Positions 1 to 9,291 of a DNA stretch of 64,000 nt are shown here, in pieces. Made by a program: the position numbers and the translations under genes. Each line of letters opens with the position of its first letter. The first letter of the stretch is position 1. The DNA lies in NCBI RefSeq assembly GCF_006442975.2, contig NZ_CP083954.1, positions 2,611,501 to 2,675,500 of the forward strand, in the 5' to 3' direction. The DNA comes from Mesorhizobium sp. B2-1-1 (lineage in GTDB: Bacteria; Pseudomonadota; Alphaproteobacteria; Rhizobiales; Rhizobiaceae). Under the pieces are notes generated by a model. That model made no database searches. It was given only the letters and a program-made list of their open reading frames with translations, and was not told the DNA's origin.

Positions 1-93
1 GCAACATGGCAGGAAAAAGGAAAAACGGCACAAACGGGCCTGGGCATGGATAGCGCCTGCACCGGAACCATCACAACTTGCGTTTCCGTAAAT

Positions 94-126
94 TTGCATC
101 CGCCCTATTTACGACTAACATGTTAG
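94..126 (+). promoter_or_regulatory. Probable promoter with overlapping 12-bp palindromic operator
   Basis: A perfect 12-bp palindrome, CTAACATGTTAG, lies at 115-126, 44 bases upstream of the likely GTG start of the first gene. A sigma70-like pair can be drawn as TTGCAT (94-99), a 16-base spacer and TAACAT (116-121), so the palindrome would cover the -10 element. A GntR-family regulator is the second gene downstream, and GntR proteins commonly autoregulate through short palindromes. The assignment to that regulator is inference. Confidence 0.35.
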
Positions 127-169
127 CGTGATAGCACTACCTGCGCACTGCTCTTTGGGAGACTCGCTG

Positions 170-1054
170 GTGACATCGCGTTTTGGTCTTTCGGTTGCCC
201 TGGCCACGCCTTTCGATGCGTCGGGGCAAATCCTCATTCCACCCATGGTGACGTTGGCCCGGAGCTGCCTGGCACAGGGCTGCACCAGCGTGACGCTTTT
301 CGGCACCACCGGGGAGGGCGCTTCGGTCGGCACCGGGGAGCGGCGGGCCGTCACCGAGGCGATGCTGGCGGCCGGCATCGCGCCGCATCAGCTTGTCGCA
401 GGCGTGCTGGTCGATGCGGCCGAGGATGCAGCCGAGCAGGCTCGCCATGCCTTGCAGCGCGGCGCCCGCAACATCCTCCTTGCCCCTCCCAGCTATTTCA
501 AGAATATCGGCGACGATGGCCTTTTCGGCTGGTTTTCCGCTGTCTTTGCCGCTCTCGGTCCGCTGGCCCGCGGCGTGCTGCTCTACAACATCCCCTCGGT
601 CACCACGGTGCAGCTTTCGCTGGGGCTGATCGGCCGGCTGCGCCAGGCGTTTCCGGACGTGGTCGCCGGCGTCAAGGATTCCGGCGGCGACTGGGCCTAT
701 AGCGAGGCGCTGCTCGGCGCCCATGGCGATCTGGTGATCCTGATCGGCGACGAGCGGCATCTGGCGCGGGCGGTCAGGATCGGTGGCCAGGGCGCGATTT
801 CGGGCATGGCCAATTTCGCCGCTGGCGAGGTCCTCGCCATGGCCGAGAAAGGGCACGACGACGTGCGCGTCGAGCGTTTCGTGCTCGAGTTGCTCAAGCA
901 CCCGGTCCTTCCGGCGGTCAAGGTGATGGTGGCGCGCAAGACCGGCGACGAGCGCTGGCTGGCGGTGCGGCCGCCGCTCGAGCCGATCGCGGCGCCGGAG
1001 CGCCAGCAGCTTGGCGCTGCCTACGACACTCTTTTCGCGGCCGCGGCGGCCTGA
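170..1054 (+). CDS. Dihydrodipicolinate synthase / N-acetylneuraminate lyase family protein
   Basis: This is a class I aldolase of the DHDPS/NAL superfamily, 294 aa from GTG 170, the usual length. The start is chosen because GGGAGA sits about 8 bases upstream; an earlier in-frame start at 128 has no clear ribosome site. Family hallmarks are visible: a GTTGEG loop (about 45-50), the catalytic Tyr in LLYNIP (about 139) and the Schiff-base Lys in GVKDSGG (about 169). Such enzymes cleave or form pyruvate adducts of sugar acids or amino acids. The setting, with a GntR regulator and a sugar-type ABC importer, points to catabolism of an imported substrate rather than lysine synthesis. The substrate cannot be read from the sequence. 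Confidence 0.88.
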   Translation: MTSRFGLSVALATPFDASGQILIPPMVTLARSCLAQGCTSVTLFGTTGEGASVGTGERRAVTEAMLAAGIAPHQLVAGVLVDAAEDAAEQARHALQRGARNILLAPPSYFKNIGDDGLFGWFSAVFAALGPLARGVLLYNIPSVTTVQLSLGLIGRLRQAFPDVVAGVKDSGGDWAYSEALLGAHGDLVILIGDERHLARAVRIGGQGAISGMANFAAGEVLAMAEKGHDDVRVERFVLELLKHPVLPAVKVMVARKTGDERWLAVRPPLEPIAAPERQQLGAAYDTLFAAAAA

Positions 1055-1073
1055 CGGGGAAGGAAGCACTGAA

Positions 1074-1733
1074 ATGGCCAATGGCGGCGACCAGACAAAT
1101 CTGCGGGAGCAGGCCTATGCCAGCTTCACGCGGCATTTGCTGGCCCGCGACCTCAAGCCGGGCCAGTTCGTGTCGCAGCGCGAACTCGTCGCGTTCACCG
1201 GCCTGCCGCTCGGCGCCATCCGCGAGATCGTGCCGCGCCTGGAAGCCGAGGGGTTGTTGACGACGATCCCGCAGCGCGGCATGCAGATTGCGCATATCGA
1301 CATCAGCCTGATCCGCGAGGCCTTCCAGTTCCGCCTGTTCATGGAGCGCGAGGCGGTGGCGCTGTTCACCGTCAGCGCCTCCGACGACGAACTCGCGCGC
1401 TTGCGCCGCGAGCATGAGGACATGCTGGCGCAGGCGCTGGCGCAGACCCCGACGCCGGAGATGGAGGCCAGGGCTCAGACCATCGACTGGGCCATGCACG
1501 ATACTTTCATCGATGCGCTCGGCAACGAGATCATTGCCAAGGCCTATCTGGTCAATTCGGTGAAGATCCGCCTGATCCACCAGGAACGGTTCCGCATCGA
1601 CGGGCGCGTGGTGCCGGTGATGCGCGAGCATCTGAGCGTGATCGAAGCCCTCGAAAGCCGCAATCCACAAAAGGCGGTCGAGGCGATCAGCCAGCATATC
1701 GACAATGCGCGCCGGCTGGCGCTCCATATCTGA
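1074..1733 (+). CDS. GntR family transcriptional regulator (FadR-like, FCD domain)
   Basis: A 219-aa regulator with an N-terminal winged helix (about residues 10-75, including SQRELVAFTGLPLGAIRE) followed by an all-helical FCD-type ligand domain. The start at ATG 1074 has GGAAGGAAG just upstream; a longer frame would reach back into the preceding lyase gene. It lies between the lyase gene and the ABC transporter and probably represses the operon until the substrate is present. A palindrome at 115-126 is a candidate operator. The ligand is unknown. Confidence 0.88.
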   Translation: MANGGDQTNLREQAYASFTRHLLARDLKPGQFVSQRELVAFTGLPLGAIREIVPRLEAEGLLTTIPQRGMQIAHIDISLIREAFQFRLFMEREAVALFTVSASDDELARLRREHEDMLAQALAQTPTPEMEARAQTIDWAMHDTFIDALGNEIIAKAYLVNSVKIRLIHQERFRIDGRVVPVMREHLSVIEALESRNPQKAVEAISQHIDNARRLALHI

Positions 1734-1796
1734 GGAAGCAGGCCGCGCCGTGCCTGTCGCGGCGCAATCGACAACGACAGCAACCGGGAGGAAGAA

Positions 1797-3134
1797 ATGC
1801 CGTCCAATCCATTCAACCCAACCAGAAGGCAGCTCCTTGCGGGCGCCGCCATGCTCGCCGGCGCCGGCTTTGCCGGTATCCGCCCGAGCCTTGCCGCCGG
1901 CGTCGAGTGGAAGCGCTTCGCGGGCACGACGCTCGATGTCAATCTGGTGAAAAGCCCGCGCAGCGACACGCTGATCAAATATCTCGCCGAGTTCGAGGAT
2001 CTGACGGGCATCAAGGTCAATGCCGAGGCGACGCCCGAGCAGCAGCAGCGCCAGAAGACGGTGATCGAGCTCAGCTCCGGCAAACCCAGCTTCGACGTCG
2101 TGCATCTGAGCTACCATGTGCAGAAGCGGCAGTTCGAGAAGGGCGGCTGGCTGGCCGACATATCGGGCTACCTTGCCGACCCGACGCTGACCGATCCGAG
2201 CCTGGTCGAAAAGGACTTTGCCGATGCCGGCATGCTGTTCGCCAAGGACGGCCAGGGCGTGCTGCGCTCGCTGCCGTTCTCGGTCGACTACTGGATAATC
2301 TACTGGAACAAGGAGCTGTTCGAGGCCAAGGGCCTCAAATACCCCGAAACCTTCGATCAGCTCGTTTCAGCCGCGGAGGCTCTGACCGACCCGTCGACCA
2401 ACACCTACGGTTTCGTCGCGCGCGGCCTCAAGAACGCCAACACGCCGGTCTGGACCTCGCTGATGCTCGGCTACGACATGACGCCGCTCGACGACAAGGG
2501 CAAGCTGCGCACCACCGCGCCCGAGGCGGTGGAGGCGGCCGCCCTCTACCAGCGGCTGATGACCAAATCCGCGCCGCCCGGCGTCACCGGATTCAACTGG
2601 GCCGAAGCGCAATCCGCCTTCCTGCAAGGCAAGATCGGCATGTGGTTCGACGGCGTCGGTTTCGCGCCGCCGATGGAAAATCCGGAGAAGTCGAGGGTGG
2701 TCGGCAAGGTCGGCTACGGCGTCATGCCCAAGGGCCCCAAGGCGCATGCCTCGGGTACGTTCGGCGACGGGCTCGGCGTGACAACGGCCAGCGAGAAGAA
2801 GGAAGCCGCCTATCTCTTTTGCCAATGGGCGGTGTCGGCCGGCATGGGCGCGCGGCTGCTGCAGGCAGGTGCCGGCGTGCCGTTCCGCAAATCGGTGCTG
2901 GAAGACCCCAAGGTGCGCGAAGGCGTGACCATGCCGGCGAGTTGGCTCGATGCCGTGGTCGGCTCCGGCAATGTCAGCCGGCTGGCGCTGCCGGTCATCA
3001 TCCCGGTCACCGAATTCCGCGACATCTATGGCGTGGCGCTCAGCAACCTGCTCGCCGGGGCCGACCCGGCGGAGGAACTGAAGAAGGCGACGGAACAGTT
3101 CCAGCCGGTCCTCGACAGGAGCGAGCAAGGCTGA
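1797..3134 (+). CDS. ABC transporter extracellular solute-binding protein (sugar type, Tat-exported)
   Basis: A 445-aa periplasmic binding protein of the carbohydrate-uptake (CUT1-like) kind. The N-terminus carries a twin-arginine export signal (TRRQLLAG followed by a hydrophobic stretch ending near residue 35). The mature part shows features of extracellular solute-binding family 1 proteins, such as SFDVVHLSY and the LPFSVDYWIIYWNKELF stretch. Strong GGGAGGAAG ribosome site before ATG 1797. The stop overlaps the next start (TGATG), so it is translationally coupled to the first permease. It should deliver a sugar-like ligand to the permeases encoded downstream. Ligand unknown. Confidence 0.92.
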   Translation: MPSNPFNPTRRQLLAGAAMLAGAGFAGIRPSLAAGVEWKRFAGTTLDVNLVKSPRSDTLIKYLAEFEDLTGIKVNAEATPEQQQRQKTVIELSSGKPSFDVVHLSYHVQKRQFEKGGWLADISGYLADPTLTDPSLVEKDFADAGMLFAKDGQGVLRSLPFSVDYWIIYWNKELFEAKGLKYPETFDQLVSAAEALTDPSTNTYGFVARGLKNANTPVWTSLMLGYDMTPLDDKGKLRTTAPEAVEAAALYQRLMTKSAPPGVTGFNWAEAQSAFLQGKIGMWFDGVGFAPPMENPEKSRVVGKVGYGVMPKGPKAHASGTFGDGLGVTTASEKKEAAYLFCQWAVSAGMGARLLQAGAGVPFRKSVLEDPKVREGVTMPASWLDAVVGSGNVSRLALPVIIPVTEFRDIYGVALSNLLAGADPAEELKKATEQFQPVLDRSEQG

Positions 3135-4135
3135 TGTCCGCAACTGCCCCAGAGCGCGCCGAGGCGACGACGAGTCGCGCCGGGGCGACGACGGATCGCG
3201 CCGGGGCGACTACGGATCGTACCGGGGTGATGAAACAGGCAAGCGAAGGGGGCCGGCCCGTCAAGCTGGCTCCCAGCTACTGGCCCTTCGTCGTCCCCGC
3301 GCTGGTCGTCGTCGGCGCCGTCATCGTCTTTCCCTGGGCCTTCACGCTGTGGATGAGCGTCAACCGCTGGACGCTTGGCCAGTCGCGAAGCTTCGCGGGG
3401 ATGGAGAACTATCTGCGACTGGTCGGCGATGGGCGGTTCTGGGAATCGCTCGCGCACACTTTGTCCTACACTTTCCTCTCGGTGGCCGCGCCGATGCTGC
3501 TCGGCACGGTCGCGGCGCTGATCTTCGATGCCCGGTTCCCGCTGCGCGGCGTGCTGCGCGGCATTTTCGTGATGCCGATGATGGCCACGCCCGTCGCCGT
3601 GGCGCTGGTCTGGACGATGATGTTCCATCCGCAACTCGGCGTGCTCAACTACCTTCTGTCGCTGGTCGGCATTCCGGCGCAGGAATGGATATTCAATGCC
3701 AGGACGGTCATCCCCTCGCTGGTTGCGGTCGAGACCTGGCAGTGGACGCCGCTGGTGATGCTGATCGTGCTGGGCGGGCTGGCCTCGGTGCCGCGCGAAC
3801 CCTTCGAGAGCGCCGAGATCGACGGCGCCAATGCCTGGCAGCAGTTCCGTTACCTGACCCTGCCGATGATCGCGCCGTTCCTGATGATCGCGGTGATCAT
3901 CCGCACGATCGACGCACTGAAGAGCTTCGACATCATCTATGCGATGACGCAGGGTGGGCCGGGCACGGCCTCCGAGACCATCAACATCTATCTCTACAAC
4001 ATCGCCTTCTCTTATTACGACGTCGGCTACGGCTCGGCCATGGCGGTGGTGTTCTTCGTTCTTATCGTAGCGCTGTCCTTCGTCCTGCTGATGCTGCGCC
4101 AGCGCAGCCGCTGGACCGACGCGGAGGGCAAATAG
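3134..4135 (+). CDS. ABC transporter permease (sugar type, MalF/UgpA-like)
   Basis: A 333-aa inner-membrane permease with six predicted membrane segments and the EAA-loop signature (SAEIDGANAWQQFRYLTLPM, about residues 217-240) that contacts the ATPase. The ATG overlaps the stop of the binding-protein gene. The first ~35 residues are not membrane and are unusual: a seven-residue unit (A-[EG]-A-T-T-[SD]-R) is repeated three times, encoded by a 21-bp tandem repeat. The stop abuts the ATG of the second permease. It forms the membrane channel together with that second permease. Confidence 0.92.
   Translation: MSATAPERAEATTSRAGATTDRAGATTDRTGVMKQASEGGRPVKLAPSYWPFVVPALVVVGAVIVFPWAFTLWMSVNRWTLGQSRSFAGMENYLRLVGDGRFWESLAHTLSYTFLSVAAPMLLGTVAALIFDARFPLRGVLRGIFVMPMMATPVAVALVWTMMFHPQLGVLNYLLSLVGIPAQEWIFNARTVIPSLVAVETWQWTPLVMLIVLGGLASVPREPFESAEIDGANAWQQFRYLTLPMIAPFLMIAVIIRTIDALKSFDIIYAMTQGGPGTASETINIYLYNIAFSYYDVGYGSAMAVVFFVLIVALSFVLLMLRQRSRWTDAEGK
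3158..3227 (+). repeat. 21-bp tandem repeat inside the permease N-terminus
   Basis: Three in-frame copies (3158-3178, 3179-3199, 3200-3220) plus a 7-base partial copy. Copies two and three differ from each other at two positions, copy one from copy two at a few. The repeat encodes three heptapeptides in the cytoplasmic N-terminal tail, ahead of the first membrane segment. Confidence 0.9.
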
Positions 4136-4957
4136 ATGCGTTCGCGACTGCTCAACCGGATCGGCCTGTTCTTCGCCGCCCTGGTCTTCGTCTCGCCGGC
4201 GATCCTGTTCTTCCTCTGGATGCTCTCGCTGTCCCTGAAATTCGAGATCGACAACGGCGCCTCGCCGCCGGTCTTCATCCCCGAGCACGTGGCCTGGTCG
4301 AACTATGCCAAGGTGTTCGAGGAGAACAATTTCCTGCTCTACTTCTGGAACTCGGTGCTGGTGACCGGCACGGCGACGCTCTTGGCGCTGCTGATCGGCG
4401 TGCCTGCCGGCTACGGCATAGCGCGGCTCAAGGCCGAACGGTCGGCGGTCGTCATCATGATCGCGCGCATGACGCCGGGGCTGTCCTATCTCATCCCGCT
4501 GTTCCTGCTGTTCCAGTGGGCGGGCATATTGGGCACGCTGTGGCCGCAGATCATCATCCATCTCGTGGTCACGGTGCCGATCGTGGTCTGGGTGATGATC
4601 GGCTATTTCGAAACCACGCCGATGGAGCTGGAGGAGGCCGCCAGCATGGACGGCGCCTCCTCATGGCAGGTGTTCCGGCTGGTCGCGTTGCCCATCGCCA
4701 GGCCAGGCATCGTGGTGGCCTTCATCCTGTCCATCATCTTCTCCTGGAACAATTTCGTCTTTGGCGTGGTGCTGGCCAGCCGCGAGACGCGGACCTTGCC
4801 GGTCGCGGTCTACAACATGCTCTCCTACGAGCAGGTGAGCTGGGGGCCGCTGGCCGCCGCCGCACTGGTGGTGACGCTGCCGGTGCTGGTGCTGACCATG
4901 TTCGCGCAAAGGCAGATCGTCGCCGGGCTGACCGCCGGCGCGGTCAAGGGCGGCTGA
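4136..4957 (+). CDS. ABC transporter permease (sugar type, MalG/UgpE-like)
   Basis: A 273-aa carbohydrate ABC permease with about six membrane segments and the EAA loop (LEEAASMDGASSWQVFRLV, about residues 163-181). It starts immediately after the stop of the first permease, so the pair is co-translated. It is the second half of the heterodimeric channel for the importer encoded at 1797-6056. Length and signature are normal for the MalG-type family. Confidence 0.92.
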   Translation: MRSRLLNRIGLFFAALVFVSPAILFFLWMLSLSLKFEIDNGASPPVFIPEHVAWSNYAKVFEENNFLLYFWNSVLVTGTATLLALLIGVPAGYGIARLKAERSAVVIMIARMTPGLSYLIPLFLLFQWAGILGTLWPQIIIHLVVTVPIVVWVMIGYFETTPMELEEAASMDGASSWQVFRLVALPIARPGIVVAFILSIIFSWNNFVFGVVLASRETRTLPVAVYNMLSYEQVSWGPLAAAALVVTLPVLVLTMFAQRQIVAGLTAGAVKGG

Positions 4958-4991
4958 AGCCGACGACACTCTTTCCAGGTGAGGACATGAA

Positions 4992-6056
<1,065 letters not shown>

Positions 6057-6058
6057 CA

Positions 6059-6084
6059 ACAGCCCCGCGGGACGGGGCTGTCTT
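6059..6084 (+). terminator. Hairpin terminator of the ABC operon
   Basis: ACAGCCCCG (6059-6067) and CGGGGCTGT (6073-6081) form a perfect 9-bp stem with a 5-base loop, three bases after the ATPase stop. The T-run after it is short, so termination may be only partial. Confidence 0.7.
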
Positions 6085-6120
6085 CAGGGTGCGGGCTATA
6101 AAAGCCTGCTCTTTGCCGGT

Positions 6121-6426
6121 CTATTTGCTGCCGCCATTCGCCTTGACGCTGCTGCAGAACTCCGGATGGCTGTTGGCGGCGTTGGCGTCCTTGGCCTCGT
6201 CGTCGCAGGCCGTCATCATCATCTTCTGGTCTTCCGGAGTGAGCGCTTTCCATGCCTTCGTGAACTCGTCGCTGCTGCGCATCTTCTTCATGCTGGAGTC
6301 GGTGTAGAAGGGCTGCATCTTGGCCGGGTCGTCGAGTGCCGACGTGCCCTTGTTAGCGGCGGCGAGGGCCGAGCCCGCGAGCATCGAAAGCGTCATCGCG
6401 CCGACGCAGATCATCTTGATGTTCAT
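6121..6426 (-). CDS. Small secreted protein of unknown function
   Basis: A 101-aa protein starting MNIKMICVG with a signal peptide (cleavage probably after SALA, near residue 22). The mature part is about 80 residues, helical and charged, with two cysteines (about 74 and 91) that could form one disulfide in the periplasm. A strong AGGGAAGGA ribosome site precedes the ATG; the frame stays open further upstream, but that part looks non-coding. It stands alone between the ABC operon and the TetR gene. I do not recognise the family. Confidence 0.75.
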   Translation of the reverse strand: MNIKMICVGAMTLSMLAGSALAAANKGTSALDDPAKMQPFYTDSSMKKMRSSDEFTKAWKALTPEDQKMMMTACDDEAKDANAANSHPEFCSSVKANGGSK

Positions 6427-6646
6427 GATAGGATCCTTCCCTGTTGCTCTTCGACCGTCGAAGCAACGATCTTCAAAGAAACGGAAGGTTTGGAGGAAAG
6501 TTCCGGTTCGCCATGCCAGCTGAGGCCCGGTCTGAACAAATATATTGTTCAACGGCGGCGAAACTTTCCGCTTTTTTCTTCGTTTGGCTGCATCGTTAGA
6601 TTTGCAGCGGGGGCACATCGCACGGGATAGCGCCTTCCTCTTCACC

Positions 6647-7216
6647 CTAGCGCGGCTGGACCAGAGTCCGCGCCGCCTCCGCTCCCGCCGTCAGCATGCG
6701 ATCGGACAATTCGGTTCCCTCCACCGCGCGGGACAGTTGAAGGGCGCCGATGAGCGCCGCGAAAACGCGCAATGCAACGCCCTCCGGATCAGGGATTCCA
6801 GGCGGCAACTGCGCCGATAGCTGGCGCACCAGAGTCATTAATCGTTCGGTGTAGAGCGCGCGGGTCTCGGATGGCTGACGCGCGATTTCGGGCAACAGCG
6901 CCGCCGAAGCACAGCCGGTCTCCGGATGATCCCGGTGCTCGGGCGACAAATACATGGCGAGGGCCAGATCCAGCCCTCCCGAGGCCAACGCCTCCTGCAA
7001 TTGCTGCGACTGAGCCTCCAGTGCCGCGACCATGCTCTCGCGGACGAGTTCGGCCTTGGATTGAAAGTGTGGATAGAAGGCGCCGTTCGTCATGCCGGCG
7101 TCGCTCATGATGCTTGCCAGTCCGGACGCGGCGATGCCGTCACCGCGAAACCGTTCGGCGGCGACCTCCATGATCCGGCTGCGTGATGCGTCCTTCCGGC
7201 CTTTTTCGTAGCGCAT
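6647..7216 (-). CDS. TetR/AcrR family transcriptional regulator
   Basis: A 189-aa repressor. The N-terminal helix-turn-helix is clear (about residues 8-55, with RIMEVAAERF, GLASIMSDAGMTNGAFYPHF and SKAELV). The C-terminal ligand domain is unassigned. It is transcribed divergently from the SDR gene at 7321, with two dyads in the shared 104-bp region that look like its operators. It probably controls itself and the SDR and MDR oxidoreductases in response to a small electrophile or quinone-like ligand; the ligand is inference. Confidence 0.9.
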   Translation of the reverse strand: MRYEKGRKDASRSRIMEVAAERFRGDGIAASGLASIMSDAGMTNGAFYPHFQSKAELVRESMVAALEAQSQQLQEALASGGLDLALAMYLSPEHRDHPETGCASAALLPEIARQPSETRALYTERLMTLVRQLSAQLPPGIPDPEGVALRVFAALIGALQLSRAVEGTELSDRMLTAGAEAARTLVQPR

Positions 7217-7241
7217 GGCGCTCCTTCCGCTTCCCTATTGC

Positions 7242-7274
7242 ATTACACCCGTAATGTGATATTACGATCATAAT
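7242..7274. promoter_or_regulatory. Two tandem TetR-type operator dyads
   Basis: ATTAC-ACCC-GTAAT (7242-7255) is a perfect 5-4-5 dyad. ATTAC-GATC-ATAAT (7261-7274) is the same dyad with one mismatch. Their centres are 19 bp apart in the region between the divergent TetR and SDR genes. This arrangement is typical of cooperative binding by two TetR dimers; the assignment is inference from position. Confidence 0.65.
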
Positions 7275-7320
7275 TCAATCATCGCCGAGAGGCAAGACCT
7301 CTCGAGTTCGGAGTCACCAG

Positions 7321-8136
7321 ATGAACCGGAATTCAGGAAAGACGGCGATCGTGACCGGCGCCTCCTCCGGCATCGGCCGCGCCAGCGCGGAGGCTTTGGC
7401 GCGGGCGGGTTTCACCGTCTTCGGCACCAGCCGCAAAATATCAGGCCAGGGCTCGGACGGGATATCGATGCTGGTTTGTGACGTGACCGATGACGCGTCG
7501 GTCGCAGCTCTGGTTTCAGATGTCCTCGCCAGGACCGGCCGGATAGACCTTCTGATCAACAATGCCGGCGTCGGGCTGCTGGGAGGCGCGGAGGAATCCT
7601 CGGTTTCCCAGTCCAAGGCCCTGTTCGATGTCAATCTGTTCGGCGTCATGCGGATGATCAACGCGGTGCTGCCGTCGATGCGGCGGCGCGGCGAGGGGCG
7701 CATCGTCAATATCGGCTCGATCCTGGGATTGGTCCCCGCGCCGTACTCGGCCCACTATTCCGCCGTCAAGCACGCGCTCGAAGGCTATTCGGAATCGCTC
7801 GACCACGAGGTTCGCGCTTTCAACATCCGGGTTTCGGTCATCGAACCTGCCTTCGTGCGCACCGTGTTCGACCAGAACGGGCTCGAGCCCGATTCCGTCA
7901 TGAAGGAATACGATCAGGCCCGCGCCGGTATCGACGCATTGCTTCGCGACGTGATGCCGAAAGCAGACCCTCCGGAAGCGGTGGCGAATGTGGTACTCAG
8001 GGCCGCCACCGAGAAGCGTCAGCGCCGACGCTACACCGCCGGCAAGACAGCCCGCCTGGTCAGCACGCTGCGGCGGTTCGCGCCCGCCGCGACGTTCGAC
8101 AAGACCTTGCGCAAGCAGTTCCGCCTGCCTGCCTGA
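7321..8136 (+). CDS. Short-chain dehydrogenase/reductase (SDR) family oxidoreductase
   Basis: A 271-aa classical SDR. The cofactor loop TGASSGIG is at about 12-19, NNAG at about 80-83, the catalytic Ser in NIGSILG and the YSAVK pair (Tyr-x3-Lys) near residue 145. The C-terminal extension (about 235-271, rich in Arg) resembles retinol-dehydrogenase-like SDRs. It reduces or oxidises a carbonyl or alcohol with NAD(P)(H). It is the first gene downstream of the TetR operators and is followed by an MDR oxidoreductase, so both are likely under TetR control. Confidence 0.9.
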   Translation: MNRNSGKTAIVTGASSGIGRASAEALARAGFTVFGTSRKISGQGSDGISMLVCDVTDDASVAALVSDVLARTGRIDLLINNAGVGLLGGAEESSVSQSKALFDVNLFGVMRMINAVLPSMRRRGEGRIVNIGSILGLVPAPYSAHYSAVKHALEGYSESLDHEVRAFNIRVSVIEPAFVRTVFDQNGLEPDSVMKEYDQARAGIDALLRDVMPKADPPEAVANVVLRAATEKRQRRRYTAGKTARLVSTLRRFAPAATFDKTLRKQFRLPA

Positions 8137-8229
8137 ACGGAACGTGCCAAGTCGGTGCCCGCACAAGCAGTTTCGCTGCCCCGAAAGCCCGGCCTGTCCG
8201 ATATCGGGATTCATTTCAAGAAAGCGAAT

Positions 8230-9234
8230 ATGATGAAAGCCTTTGTCGTCGACAAATATCAGAAGAAGGGCGCCCTGCGGCTTGCAGAGATGCCTGAGCC
8301 GGAACCGCGCGACAACGACGTCTTGATCGAGGTCCACGCCGCTGGCGTAAACCTTCTCGATTCCAAACTCCGGGACGGCGAGTTCAAACTCATATTGCCT
8401 TACCGCCCGCCCTTCATCCTTGGCCACGACGTGGCCGGCATCGTCGTTAGCGTCGGGTCGAAAGTACGCAAATTCAAGATCGGCGACGAAGTCTATGCGC
8501 GGGCGCGCGACGGCCGGATCGGGACTTTCGCCGAGTTCATCGCCGTCGAAGAAGCCGACGTGGCCGTGAAGCCCGACAGTCTCAGCATGGAGGAGGCGGC
8601 CTCCATTCCGCTGGTCGGCCTGACGGCCTGGCAAGTGCTCGTCGACAGGGCAGGGCTGAAGAAAGGGCAGAGGGTGTTCATCCAGGCCGGCTCGGGCGGT
8701 GTGGGGACATTCGCCATCCAACTGGCAAAACATCTCGGCGCCACCGTGGCGACGACGGCCAGTGCCGCGAGCGCCGATCTGGTGAGACGTCTCGGAGCCG
8801 ATGTCGTCATCGACTACAAGAAGGAGGACTTCGAGAAGGTCCTGCACGGCTACGACGTCGTCCTGAACAGCCAGGACGCCAAGACGCTCGAGAAATCCCT
8901 GCATGTGCTGAAGCCGGGTGGAAAGCTCATCTCCATCTCCGGTCCACCGGATCCCGAATTCGCTAGGGACAAAGGCCTCAACATTGTCCTGAAACTGGTC
9001 CTGCGCCTGCTGAGCCGCGGCATACGCGGCAGGGCCAGACGCGCCGGGGTCGGATATTCGTTCCTGTTCATGTGGGCGCAGGGCGATCAGCTGAACAGGA
9101 TCACGTCACTTATCCAATCCGGCGTCATACACCCTGTCATGGATCAGGTATTCCCATTCGAAAAGACCAACGAGGCGCTGGCCTATGTCGAGACGGGGCG
9201 CGCCAAGGGCAAGGTGGTCGTGAAGGTGAGATAG
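8230..9234 (+). CDS. NADP-dependent oxidoreductase, MDR family (zinc-independent quinone reductase-like)
   Basis: A 334-aa medium-chain dehydrogenase/reductase. The GroES-like part holds AAGVNLLDSKLRDG, and the nucleotide-binding motif is AGSGGVGTFAIQLAKHLGA. The zinc-ligand Cys cluster of alcohol dehydrogenases is absent, so it belongs with quinone oxidoreductases/enoyl reductases. Two adjacent ATG codons (8230, 8233) are possible starts; an AAGAAAG lies just upstream. An extended upstream frame has no ribosome site. It lies 93 bp after the SDR gene on the same strand and probably forms a detoxification unit with it. Confidence 0.88.
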   Translation: MMKAFVVDKYQKKGALRLAEMPEPEPRDNDVLIEVHAAGVNLLDSKLRDGEFKLILPYRPPFILGHDVAGIVVSVGSKVRKFKIGDEVYARARDGRIGTFAEFIAVEEADVAVKPDSLSMEEAASIPLVGLTAWQVLVDRAGLKKGQRVFIQAGSGGVGTFAIQLAKHLGATVATTASAASADLVRRLGADVVIDYKKEDFEKVLHGYDVVLNSQDAKTLEKSLHVLKPGGKLISISGPPDPEFARDKGLNIVLKLVLRLLSRGIRGRARRAGVGYSFLFMWAQGDQLNRITSLIQSGVIHPVMDQVFPFEKTNEALAYVETGRAKGKVVVKVR

Positions 9235-9291
9235 AAGGCGCCGGCGCCGCTCGGCCTGTTATCAGTCTTGCGCCTTTTAGCCAGGGCGGTC

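Noticed and set aside
3026..4561. Long open frame (511 aa) on the minus strand across the permease genes
   Set aside because: It is antisense to two well-supported permeases, its protein is dominated by Arg, His, Gln and Asp, and it has no ribosome site. It is a GC-rich shadow.
7516..8904. Minus-strand frame of 462 aa opposite the SDR and MDR genes
   Set aside because: Both plus-strand genes have clear family motifs; the minus frame has none.
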